Origin: Tetmemena sp. SeJ-2015
Lineage: Eukaryota > Ciliophora > Spirotrichea > Sporadotrichida > Oxytrichidae
DNA length: 64,000 nt
Assembly: GCA_027382625.1 (NCBI GenBank)
Contig: JAJKFJ010022123.1
Location: 29,612-93,611 of the forward strand
Reading direction: 5' to 3'
The translations under genes were made by a program, and so were the position numbers. The notes beneath the pieces were generated by a model. It did not search any database, was not told where the DNA came from, and saw only the letters and a list, made by a program, of their open reading frames with translations. Below, one piece after another: positions 10,200-22,035 of this stretch (position 1 is the first letter of the stretch; each line of letters begins with the position of its first letter).

Positions 10200-10345
10200 G
10201 TGTGTGAAGATGATTAAAAAGTAAAACTCATATTATTTTTTAATAGCTATCGAACAAGCTAAATCAGGTGTCTAAATCTTATTCAAGTCACATTTTGCAA
10301 CTCTCCATTTATTATTTTAACAATACCGATTTTAATTAAAATTCC
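10200..10345 (-). repeat. Family A interspersed repeat, copy 3 (left part only)
   Basis: The minus-strand order matches the family start: AATTTTAATTAAAATCGGTA, GGAGAGTTGCAAAATG, AGCTTGTTCGATAGCTA, then a break near AATCATCTTC. The right half is missing, as in copies 1 and 5. Confidence 0.65.
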
Positions 10346-10651
10346 AACTAATATTAAATATTCTTCGGAGTAAACTTTTTCTTGGTTCTGTAATAATTTA
10401 TGCCAGATTTAAAATAGGTAACCTGCTTGGTCACTTTTAAAACAAAATTATTTTTTTTAATTTAAAATTAATTATTAAAACTATATTTTTGAAAATTTAC
10501 TTAAAATTCTGAGATTTAGTTAAAACTTATTTGATAAAAAAATATTTAGAAAGCAATTTTTTATAATTATTTTTGAAGTTCTTGATTAGATCCTCGAACT
10601 CTTATCACAATAGAATTAAATTTAATATTATTTTTAATAAAAAATTTAAAT

Positions 10652-10839
10652 TCTTAATGAATATTTATTATTAAGTATAAAATATTTATTTAAAACTCTC
10701 TTGATTTAATTGCAAAAACTATGAGGAAACAATCTATTCATTCTAAATGCCTATAATCATTAAAAAAAAAATTTTGATTAAAAAATTTCCATTATCTTTT
10801 TATATCAATCATTTAAAATACTTCTAAAGTCATTAAAAC
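10652..10839 (+). repeat. Direct repeat flanking a tRNA-like SINE, left copy
   Basis: From CTTAATGAATATTTATTATT to CTTCTAAAGTCATTAAAAC this stretch is repeated at 11069-11247 with modest divergence. It contains no gene. The repeat is far too long for an ordinary target duplication. Confidence 0.7.
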
Positions 10840-11060
10840 TGCTATTACTACTATTACTGCTGCTGTTAAATATATTGGTCAGAAAAAAAAATAAAAAATA
10901 TTTTTACCTATGGGTTTCGAACTTAGGAGTAAAAATTCACTCATCTAGACGTTAACCATTTGAACATCAGGTCTTCAATCACAGTCTACTATTGAATTTA
11001 TCTCAAATATCTATTACCTCCGATTCTGTATTCGTATTCATCCTATATTTTTAAGAAAAA
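10840..11060 (-). mobile_element. tRNA-like SINE, copy 1
   Basis: The minus strand contains a 67-nt tRNA-like unit beginning ACCTGATG and ending CCCATAGGT, with AAATGGTTAACGTC as a box-A-like D arm and GTTCGAAACCC as a box-B T arm (10912-10922), followed by a tail of AGC/AGT triplets. Upstream of the unit is AGGATGAATACGAATAC. The same order is found at 55,760-56,010. It is probably transcribed by RNA polymerase III when active. Confidence 0.6.
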
Positions 11061-11068
11061 AAATAAAT

Positions 11069-11247
11069 CTTAATGAATATTTATTATTAAGTATAAAATA
11101 TTTATTTATTCTTTATTAATATGAAAAATATGAGGAAAAACAATCTATTCATTCTAAATTCTATAATCATTAAAAAAATAATTTGATTAAAAAATAACTT
11201 AGTTTATTTTTTATATAACATTCTTATACTTCTAAAGTCATTAAAAC
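11069..11247 (+). repeat. Direct repeat flanking a tRNA-like SINE, right copy
   Basis: Partner of 10652-10839, ending with the same CTTCTAAAGTCATTAAAAC. It places the SINE between two collinear copies of one sequence. Confidence 0.7.
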
Positions 11248-14200
11248 AATTAAGGATTAAATATTCTTGTTTAAGCTTATGTTAGTGATGCTATTCAATT
11301 TTATTCTCTTTAAAGATAATATAAATAATCTTTTAATGAAAAAAGAAATTATAATTTCAAATATAGAAGCATCAATATAAAGTCATTTTATTTCAATATT
11401 TAAGAGTACTTTTATATGATAATTTAATTTGGTTAAGCATAAATTTAATTTTTAAAATAACAAATTCTAGTGATTTTTCAAATTATAATTTAATGTTTTA
11501 AGAATCCATAAGGAGATGTTATGAAGCTATCATCCTCAAATTAATGATTTGTAATTTCTGACTCTTATTTTTTTTAAAAATTATATATTGGAAACGCATT
11601 TGAGATTTTGTCATTCGTAATTCACCTACAAAAAGAAAGACATACAAGAATTAAACCCATATTTTTTGCCAACACTAATATATATAAGAGAGTAATAATA
11701 TATATTTTAAATGTATGTAGCAACATTAAGCAATTAAATAAATAATATTAAACAGAATATAAAGGATATCATGCAAGTGCAAAAAAAACAGATTTATCAG
11801 ATATTAGATCAAATATTTTTAAGCTTTACTTGATTAATTAACACAAAGGTAATAAATAGATATGAGGAAGTTTTTTATATTAAAAAAGCAATTATAAATT
11901 TATAATTTATTTACTAAACTAAAAAATTTGTATATATTTATTCTGCAAGAAAATTCATTTGAATTTTTGTGTTCACTCTTTATTTAATAAAAAAATTCCT
12001 TTATAAATTAATTTAAAAATGAAATCAATATAAATATATAAAAATAAATGCTCTTTATAAATTGTACGAGATTTAATTAAAAATTGTTAGCTCGCTGCAT
12101 TCATGAATCAATTATCCATTGATTGATCTTTTCATTTTTAGGAAGGATTAATTTCTGAAAGTTTGTATTTTTATAAAAGGAATCTTAAACAATTTTTTCC
12201 TTTTTTTATAAAGATAATCTAATAACTTAGGGAAATACAGATACAGATTTAAATGGAGTCTCCAGAAACACTTATAAATTTTATTAAATTATCAATAAAA
12301 AGTCCAGATAAATTGCTTTTAAATATAATTTAATTAAAAAAAGGTTTGTAAAGATAATGCAATAATATAAAAAATTAATAAATTAACGTATTTAATATGC
12401 TTTATCTATTACTTCTTTACTTAATTATAAGATAAGTCTTTACTGATTATATTTATAATAAATTATTTAAATTATAAAATTATATTTTAGATAGTTGGAT
12501 TAATTGAAAAACATTTTAATTTCTTCTTTTTTGAGGAATATACTTTCAATTTATATGAATCGTTGAAAGTTAAGGGCTTGCAAACTTAAGTTGCTATTTA
12601 ATATAAACATAAATAATTCATTTACTTAAAGAGACAAAAAAGAATAAATTAATCAATTTTTAATATAACTTACCTTATAAAGAGATTAATAAATTATTTA
12701 TTTTAAATCGTAATATTTCAATTAAATATTTGAGTTTTCTCATATCCAGTAATTAAAATATTGTTTCAATCTTGAAAACCAAAAAAATTGTAAACTCCAA
12801 ATTAACATAGAAATAATTTTATAACACAATTTATAGCTATGATTATCTCTTTAACCTTTATTTTTAGTTAAATCTATTCTTTTCCGTTTTTTTAAAAAAT
12901 TGCTTTCAAAAGATAATTACAAAATTTTAGAATGGTGTCAAGAGGTATTAATACTACTTCTAAATATCTTTTTATAAATGTGTTTAATCAGTTTTATATT
13001 TTTAAAGCTAATTTCTTGGTAAACAGATAAAATATTTATGAAAGGAATTCGATCAAATTTAATTTTTCAAAGAATGGAGTTTTAAATACTTTTCTTTACT
13101 TATATTTCTTTTAGATAAATTGAAAAATTAAATGCAACTTATTTAGGCCATTTCCAATATATCATTTTGAGAATTTTAATACCATTAAAAAATTAGTCGT
13201 ATTAAAAATATCATTTATAATTCTTAAATTAATGAAAAATAACAATTGCACTTATCATTCTCTGCATAAACTTTTAGTTACATATCTGAAATTAGTAAAT
13301 AAAAGATATTTTAAAGTAGAAAACAATAACCAAAAGTGCTCTAAATATTTATAATATTTATTTTTAAGTTGGATTTAAAAATATTTACTTTATTTTACAT
13401 CTTTTTATTTCAAAGAAAAAGAAAAATTATTAAGTGATAAGCAATACTTAAATAAAATTTTGTAAATAAATTACTCTCATTTAAATAGCGAATATAAGCG
13501 TTTCTTATTTTAAGTTATATAAAATATAAAAACTTTATTTTTATTCTAAATTACCTCTGAATGTTTCATATTTAAATAAACATAAATTATGATAATCACA
13601 TTAAAACAAGTTTTGTATAATTTTTTTGGGAATAACTTTTGCTTTTTATAAATTAACTCAAATATGAAATATAAATGAGTTTCTGAAAATAGTGAAAAGA
13701 TTATGAAGAAAATAAAATGAATTTTAGGACAGCAGTCGCAATATATCTATTTAAATATTAATAGTATCATAAGACTTGAGATATTTACGTACTCAAATAA
13801 TTTCAACATTAGAATTGAAAATGCAAAATTAGTAATTGATGAGCAAAATCTAAGTTTAAGAATAAATAAATAAACTATAAGAAAAATTTCTTTGCATCTT
13901 ACGTTTTAAGAGCGCTATAGATTAACTTAAATTGAAAAATAGAAGCTTGAGTTTAAGAGAATTTATATAATGCTAATTCTATTGATTTTTTAAAATTTTA
14001 TTTTAAATACAAAACTAACAGAAAGAAGTTGGAAATTCCCATTTAAATAGCTATTAGAATATCCATCTTAATTGACTTTATCATTTGGATACTTTATGAA
14101 TTATGAAGTAAATTATTTGCAAGTCATAATAAATATTAATCTCTTGATATAGATAAACAATAAAGAAGTCCACCAATATCCCTCCAACTTCCACCAACAA

Positions 14201-17200
14201 AATCTGAAAAGAAGTCTATCAGATATTGGAGAAAGAAAAAGTAAGTTAAGTCATCGAAAACCTCTTTTTTAGAAATAGCAAATCATCCTTAACTAGGCGA
14301 AGTGTGAATTATATAAACGGTTGCGTTCAGATTTCTAAATAATGTGAAAAGGAATGTAGGAATAGTTATTTGAAAGGAGAGCAATCCAAACAGCTTTGAG
14401 AAATGCTCAGCGACAATTATAGTAGCAAAACTTTTAGTTTGGAAAAAATAAATGATAAATTAAAATATAATTAAGGCTGTTTCTATTTCTACTGTAAAGC
14501 TAGATGCACAACCGTCTAAAGTTGTGATTAAATAAAGTGAGTTCACTTAAATAACTAAGATTACAATAAAGCACATTCCTTAAGTAATTTTAAATTAGTC
14601 TTTCTAGTTCTGTATTTAAAATAAAAATTTTTAAATCAATAGCATTAGCTTTGTCTTCAAGTCTTGTTTCCTTCAAAAGGATAGTAATTGAATATTTTTT
14701 ACTGTTGGTTTAGACATTTTATAATTAAAGGGAATACCCTTGAAGTAAATTAACTATAAATATTTTTAGGCCTTATCACTTTTTATATTGTTCGGATTAA
14801 ATCTTTTATTATACGAAAGAGCAAAGTAGTCAACTTGTGATATGCTTTGTTTTATATAAATCTCTCTTTCTTTTACCTCAAAGAAATGAAAAGATTTCTT
14901 AACTTACTCTTTGCATAGAGAAACTTAATAAACAAGGTACGATTTTATAGCAGATTATAAACTTCGATCAATCCAAAAATTCAATCAAAGTTCAATAAAC
15001 TTTAACTTCACTTGCCTCATTCAAATAAAGGGGAAAATAAATATGGAAAAGTAATTTTTATTCGCAAAAATCACCCAAAAAAATAAATTAATTAAAAATA
15101 ACGATTATATATTTCCAAAAATAAAAGCTCAAAGATTTTTAATATTTATTAAACATTCTTAATTTTATCAATTTGTTTTTACTATATTTTATTTAATAAT
15201 TCAAGAGCTTTCGAAGTTAATAAAAATTCAAAAGTTAGCAGTTAAAATTATAAAAAAAGAGATATTTTTTCAATATATTTATTATAGCTATCTGAGATTT
15301 ATTTAAAACATTTTGCTTGTTATATTTATAAAATTATTACACGTTAATTTATTTTTTCCATTTATTTTACAAAATCATAATTTCCAAAAGTAGGAAATAT
15401 TTAATTTTGAAAAGAAAGCATCATTAAATGTTTTTACTTAATTATTTAAATTCAAATATTAAATTTTACTATACTTTTTTTTTAAAAAAATAAAATAATC
15501 TAATTGCTTACAAAAATATAAATATAATGCAAAGAGAATCTCCAGAAACTAGTATAAATATTATTAAATATCATTATAGATCTAAGATGACAATTATCTT
15601 CAGTTATGGTTTTAAAGCAATCTAAAATTTTTAATTAGAATGACACAAAATTCATTTAATTTACGTATTATTGATATTTAAATCTTTTCTTTCTTACTTA
15701 AATATTAGATAATTCTTTTTTAATTATTTTTATACTAAAATATTTTGATTATAAAATTTTATATTTAGTATTTTCGTGCTGTTCTTGTAAGATTTTAACT
15801 AATGCTATCATCCAGAGTGTATTTTTCAATTTAAATGAATCCACATAAAGTAAAAATATTGTAAAATTTAAGTTCTATTTAAATATAGCATAGATAACTC
15901 TTTATCTTAAAGAATCTAGAATGAATAATCATCTATTTTTATAATACCAAAAAAGGTTTTAAACATCTAAAATTTATTGAGATTAATTGATTTCTGATAA
16001 GTAATCGCACTATTTTAGTATTTGACTATCAGAGTTTTGTCATTTTATTAAACTTAATTTGAAAAAAAAAACCTATTACAACTGGACCTATAGGTCTTTG
16101 AGCTGTTTTGAAGATTATAAACCCAATACCCAAAACTTCTTATAAACATTCTAGTTTTATAATAATTCTTAAATAAAGTTATGATATTCTATAACACTTT
16201 AAAATATTATATTTAAATTTTATTTATTTCAGATACTCTTAAACATTTTATTTCCCAAGATATCGGTAAAAAAACTAATAGCTGATAAATAAAAATTACC
16301 CCCAAAAACATTCTTAAATTAAAGTTAAGAAAATGAAGTTTTGTTAAATCCAAGATGAATTACAAACAAATTTTTTGCACTATCATAAGACTAAAAAGTT
16401 CTGAGCAGTTTAAAAAATTGGTACAAAATAGGAATTAAAATAAAATTTAGAGATTACTGTGATGAAATTTAAGTTAAAGGATCTCTCTGAAACTAAAGCA
16501 TCTACTTTTATTTAAAGTGTATTTATAGTACCTTTAAGATTTAAAATAAAAAATTTTATTTATGATTTGTTAACCCTAACTATTGCTATGAAATGCATAA
16601 AAAAAAGAATTGGTTTTAGCTTTAAAAAAAGTCATGCTCTGTTACTTAACATAATCTGTTGTTACGCATTTTAAATGTTTAATAAAATCTAAAGGATATT
16701 TAAAACTGATATTAAATTTCTAGGGCTATTTAATAAATTACTAGATTGGGAATAAAGGAGAATAAAATATTTAACTGTTGAAATATTTTAATTCCATTTC
16801 TCAATTTAATTTAAAACTTTAATAATTTATGAGAAAGTTAGTATCCAATACCTCCATAATTATCGCTTAAATTTAATCTTAATTTATGAGTAATATTTGT
16901 TATTAGTTTTGAAAGTACATAATAGATTAAATTAATAAAATAGTTTAAGTTGTTTTCTCTTGATTTTGAAAATATAAGATTTAAATTTTGTATGAATTAA
17001 TATATTTCAATAAATTTTAATTTTGAATATTTAAATTTGCTTTATTTTTCTTCGATATCGTTTTTAAATTATAAATAATTATATTTTATTATTCCTCTTT
17101 TTTATTGATTTATTGAAATCTAAATTGTGCGAAATTTATTGATGGACTAATAATCTAACTAAAATGCAAACAATTATTTTTTAACATAAAAAGACTAAAA

Positions 17201-18366
17201 TTTGATTCATTTTCTTCCAAATAAAAATTTTTTTCAGTATTATTTTATCTTCTTGTTTAAAATCAGAATCATTTTAAACAAAGATAATTTTAGTTCAAAA
17301 AATAATTTATGAACAAAATAAAAAGCTTTGATGTAAAAAAGATATCATTATAAAAAATTTTCAATCATTTTTTCACCTATTTTTAATCCTAACAATTTAA
17401 ACGAAAATTATACTTTTAAAAATAATTTATAAACTAAATGGGAAATTTTGTGAATAAAAGATACAAATACATAAAAATAAGATTTAAAATCAAAAGTATT
17501 TTTTAATATAATTTCTTCCTGGTCTTCTTAAAATTATGACTCTGTAAGAAATTATTGCAATAAACTATATCTATTTTTTTAATTCCTCTACAAACATATA
17601 TAAATTAGTTAAAGAATATTTAATTTATTTTGTGCTATATAAAAATTTTATGCAAAATTTGAAGATAGATAAGTTCTTTAAATTTAATAAATGAATTAGA
17701 GAATAAAATTATAACTTATAACAAATTGAAGGTAGTATTTTAAGTTATCTTTGTGTGGAAGTTGTGTAAACCTTATTACTATGAAAAAGACCCAATTTTA
17801 TAAATTATAATGGCATTAAATAAAATAGAACTTATTTATATTTATTCATTTATTTAACTATAAATTAAGACAGGAAATATTGAAGCAGTTACAATAAAAA
17901 TAAATTCCTTGATTTATAGAAATCTAAAAATCATTCTTGAATTAAAGTTACCGGATTATTAATTATTTCAAAGAATCACTCTTACTACTAATTATATAAC
18001 TTTAATTTCTTAATCTTCATTATCATAATTTTAAAACTTTTACTATATAGGAATGTGAGCTGAAGGCTTCCTAAATTTTTAAAAACTTTAAGGTTGTTAA
18101 GCCTTTACAATAAATAAATTGGATTGTATTTTGTAAAAATTAGGATTTTTAAACCATCATCATATCTCTTATCATTAAAATTTAATAATTTATTTGAAAT
18201 TACAATTGCTTTCCAACAACATAAATTCTAGAGATTTATTAGAATAAAATCATTTAGTAAAATAGATTTAAAGAAATCTTTATCCACCATAATAAATAAT
18301 TTTTAAATTAAAAATAATTTAAATTGAATATGAATATGAATCCCCACTTATAAATGATAGAATTTT
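11248..18366. other. A+T-rich DNA with a diverged internal duplication
   Basis: About 7 kb. The block 12,250-12,650 resembles 15,540-15,935 in order (TCTCCAGAAAC, TATAAAT-TTATTAAAT, TTACGTATT, TCAATTTA-ATGAATC, AACTTAAGTT/AATTTAAGTT), so the two are likely old copies. One plus-strand frame is open with few UGA codons from about 12,240 to 14,500; its best part (13,802-14,460, e.g. NIRIENAKLVIDEQNLSLRI and LKRSLSDIGERKSKLSHRK) looks protein-like, but other frames look similar, so I do not call a gene. Confidence 0.35.
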
Positions 18367-19236
18367 ATGATGTCATTAAAATAATTTATTTCCTTTTTAA
18401 TGTTAATTTAAATATTAATTTAAAAATATAAAATAATAATTTATAATTTTAAAAAATCATTGAGGAAAATATGCTCTTCAGAATCATCATAGACCTTTTT
18501 CAATTAAGGGAATGAATGCAAAGTAGAATTGAGAGATAAAATATACCTTTTTAAGTTGAAGATCAGGAATTGAATACATTCTTTTGATTATCACTTACAT
18601 CTTTTAAAACTATATACGATTGGACTCTCAACAAAAAATTTTGTAAGGTCAGGCATAAATATAGGTTGCTTTGAAAATTTCTCTCAAGAATTTAATCTGT
18701 TTAGAAATATAGAACAGCAAATTAACTACGCCCCAAGTTACGTATTGAAATTAAGGCCGTACAAAATTCACAGATTTGCAATTTTTAATACTAAAAATAT
18801 TAATATATTTAAAGGATTCTAATTGTTAGATAAGAATGATTTAAATAGAGTAGCACGTTAACAAGAACTGCTTACCATATTTAGTTGTAAAGTTAATTAG
18901 ACTACCTATCAAGTTGAAATAGTTGCGCTTTATTTGCTTTTACTATAATCTTAAAATTTTAGTTGCAAAGAGGTAAAAAAAATATAAGAATTATATTTAA
19001 ATTCAAGTAGTAAATAATAGGATGCACTATATAATAATTTAATAAAATATGGATAATTTTTTTATGATTTAATCAAGCCTAAGATATTAAAACACTTATT
19101 TATAATTTTTTTTAATTTTTAAATTTCCTAAAGGAATCTTTTTAAGCAATTTTAAGATATAAATTCAAATCAACTTAATTATAAAATAATTAAATTTCTT
19201 AATAATTAAGTGATTCACTTCAATTACAATTTATGA
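18367..19236 (+). CDS. Candidate ORF, 289 residues, one in-frame UGA, unknown
   Basis: The frame runs from ATG 18367 to UGA 19234, with one internal UGA at 18571 (codon 69). Upstream of the ATG the frame has four UGA codons within 15 triplets, so the openness starts at this ATG. The N terminus (MMSLKQFISFLMLIQILI) is hydrophobic, like a signal or membrane segment. Later parts include LSTKNFVRSGINIGCFENF and YVLKLRPYKIHRFAIFN. In codons 70-200 G is clearly commoner at first positions than at second or third, as expected of coding DNA. No Met occurs after the internal UGA, so that part is unlikely to be an independent gene. I recognise no family. It could be a germline-limited gene, a gene with a UGA-containing short intron or IES, or a relic. 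Confidence 0.4.
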
Positions 19237-19915
19237 AAACATAATTAATATAATTATAAGAAATAAATTAGAGAAAAATATAATATTTGAATATACTAAT
19301 TAATTTTAAATAAAAATATATGGTGAAGACGATATATATAAACAGCTGTCTATTGTTATAATGCAGAATTAAAATAGGATTTCTATAATATATATTTAAT
19401 AAATTATTGAGGAAGCAGCAAATTTAAAAAATTTCAATTTAAAAGTACATAGCTTATATTTTATTCATAAAAGAAAATCTTTTTGAGAAACATAAATTTA
19501 AAGTGAATTAAGTAAATTTAAAAAGGAATAGTAAAAATAAACCAGAAATGGGAGTCTTAAAAACAAAATTATCTAGAAGAAAATTATTAGTCTTAAAAAA
19601 AAGGATAGGGTGATAAATTTAAAGATTATAGAGAAGAATTTGTATTTTTAATTAATTTATTTCATTGGTTAGTTAATGTTCCTTAAAGTGTAAATTGCCA
19701 TTAATATTTGAGATTTAAAATTTAAGAAACTATCATCCTTCACATGCTAATTTTCTAATTATTAAGAGTGAAATTTTATTCTCAATGAAATTCGCGTAAT
19801 ACTCTTCAGCTACCAATATGAGTTTAGAGATATAATAATAAAATAAAAAATATCGCAAAGTTTAGATGCTAACATGGATTTAAATTATATTATATCTATA
19901 TATATAGATAGAGTT

Positions 19916-20568
19916 ATTAAATTAGAAAGCTAGAATTCGGGACGCGTGAAGTGGCATCAAAGTCGGTTTGGTGAGGTGATCTTATTTAGTAATCCGTGGT
20001 AAGTTTTGTGAATATGTAATAGAAGTGTGCGTGCAAGAACAGTAGTAGTTTCCAAATCGTAACTAAATTGCCATAGATTAGCACCCTCTCTCTCATTATG
20101 AAGGGAATAAATGGAGTAATGTCTGTGGTTAAAATCGTTAAAGGAGTGCGAACCAGATTTAAGACTATCGTACTATCTAAACTAGCTGGTGACCCTTGAG
20201 AGGAATTCTAGTTAGGACCTGACCACTTGCCATGTTCCATTTCATGTTACAAGGAGGCGAAAACTAACACCGTGGAGTTCTCAAGTCCGACCAAGAGGCC
20301 TTGGTCAGTATTCAGTCTCTCAGTCTAATCAATGCCACTGAGGTTTTTTGGGCTTAGCCTCAAATGGAAAGACTTAGAGAGATTGCTTGCGGGGGTGTCA
20401 GTATGTAATAGTCCACTTTTCAACCTGCTGCTGGGATATAACGAAATGGGGAGGGCTTTCCATGGTATGAACAGTAACTTCATGTGCTGGAGTCTACGAA
20501 AGTGGTGGTTATTCAAGTTAAGCATATGTTTTATTTATGCCCTGAGAGGCTCTATAATTCCTCTTAAG
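19916..20568 (+). mobile_element. Family B SINE-like element, copy 1 (about 650 bp)
   Basis: It starts ATTAAATTAGAAAGCTAGAA and ends TTTATTTATGCCCTGAGAGG then ATAATTCCTCTTAA, matching the ends of the copies at 52,983 and 54,896. It stands out as a G+C-rich block. Near the 5' end it shares CAAAGTCGGTTTG with the minus-strand copy. Short open frames inside it overlap on both strands and are not conserved in the other copies, so it is probably non-coding. I found no target duplication here. Confidence 0.6.
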
Positions 20569-21480
20569 TCTTAAATCTTTTTATTTATAAATATGATTAT
20601 ATTTCTTAAAACTGAAATTCTTGATAAATGGTAGATCGCATTAATATGATTTAAAATAAATATGAAAACATATTTTTATTTTTATTTTTCAATATATTTA
20701 TTTATACAAAGGAGATTTAATTATTTAAAATTCTTTATTGGATTGATAAGAAAGGAGAGAAATATATTTGTTATAAAAAATATTTTTTTCAATTTTTTAA
20801 CTTTTGAAATATATTTTCAGAATTTTTAGAACATGTTATCTTGTATAAATTGATACTTATTCTTTACTTTTCTTGTTCAATAAATACTATTCTCAGATAA
20901 ATTTACATTAAATTTATATAAATATTCTTTTTGCTAGATAAATAAATAAGTAGAAATTTATATTAAGGAGATTTTGTAAATTTTAACTCTATTAAAAATA
21001 AATATTAAAACTTACAATTACCATTAATTTATATATTAATTACACTTAAAATGAATAAAAATCATTTTCAATAATTAAAGTTACGCTAAATTTAAAAACA
21101 AAATCTTTCTCTTAAATGCTGACAAGTTATTCTTATACCACGTTTGTTTACTTGTTGTTTTTCAGTAAAGTAATTATATTTATTAACTAATAATCTTATC
21201 TGCTTAACTATAATCGACCACTTCCTAGACGTTTGATGAGGGTTTCCTAAATGTGTTTATTTCCTTTTAAATTATTAAAAAAATTATAATTTATTTTGAT
21301 TTTTTATATTCCAACTATTATTTGAGTTTTTTCTTAAAAAGTAATATATGCAATAAGATTAAATATAACATTTCAAATTACAATTATAATTTGAAATGAC
21401 TGAGTGAGGGATTCTTAAGCGCCTCTCTCATCTCTAAGGTTTATCTTCACTAGCATCTTAAAAGCAAGAAAACAAGTAAA
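20569..21480. other. A+T-rich spacer, nothing recognised
   Basis: No repeat-family member, TIR or G+C-rich pocket seen. Confidence 0.5.
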
Positions 21481-21482
21481 AA

Positions 21483-22035
21483 ATGTCGCATATTATCTTA
21501 TTATTGGTTGGTAAATGTTGAGAGTTTAGCCCTATTTATCTTTAAATAGCCGATAAATTTTCCTATTAATTTTAATTTTAGGTGATTTCATATGCTTGGG
21601 TGAACTCCTCAATTCCAAAGATATCCTTAAATTGGCGGCAAGCTAATGAAACTTTTGATTGAATCGAATTAAAATATGATGTTCTTACATTTCGACAAGA
21701 ATAAGAAAATAGTATCTTAAATTTGTGCTTAACTTCGAGGTCAAGTGAAGGCCATTATCGAAAGTAGAACAGAGATAGAAAACTATTTTAGGAAAATAAA
21801 GCATCTAATAACTAGAATAAATTAAGAAAGAACTTAAGTTAGGAACAAGTAACAAAAACATTCTTTGTCAATTGAACTTTAACTTAAAATACTTGTGTAC
21901 AAATTTATAAATAATCAAATCTTATTTTAGCCATAACAAGTTTAATATCTTTTCTATTAAAAAAGTAAAATAAATAACATAACTATATAATTTAATTGCT
22001 TCTATAAGATTTTGATGTGCTAAATCTATGAATGA
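21483..22035 (+). CDS. Possible small gene with intron, unknown
   Basis: A G+C-richer pocket. One reading has a short first exon (MSHIILLLVG, ATG 21483), a 71-nt GT-AG intron and a second exon beginning DFICLGELLNSKDILKLAAS. A second reading, in another frame, runs from ATG 21646 to UGA 22033 (129 residues; QICAQLRGQVKAIIESRTEI, KHLITRINQERTQVRNKQQK) without UGA. The two may be successive exons joined through an unseen intron or IES, or only one may be real. No domain is certain; the first resembles the leucine-rich start of an F-box by pattern only. Confidence 0.3.

Noticed and set aside
12242..14500. A giant plus-strand reading frame of about 750 codons if UGA is also sense
   Set aside because: The rate of UGA and UAR triplets is only slightly below that expected at this composition, and another frame looks equally protein-like in places, so chance is not excluded.
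20325..20574. Overlapping ORFs on both strands in family B copy 1
   Set aside because: They are not conserved in the other two copies; they reflect the higher G+C of the element.
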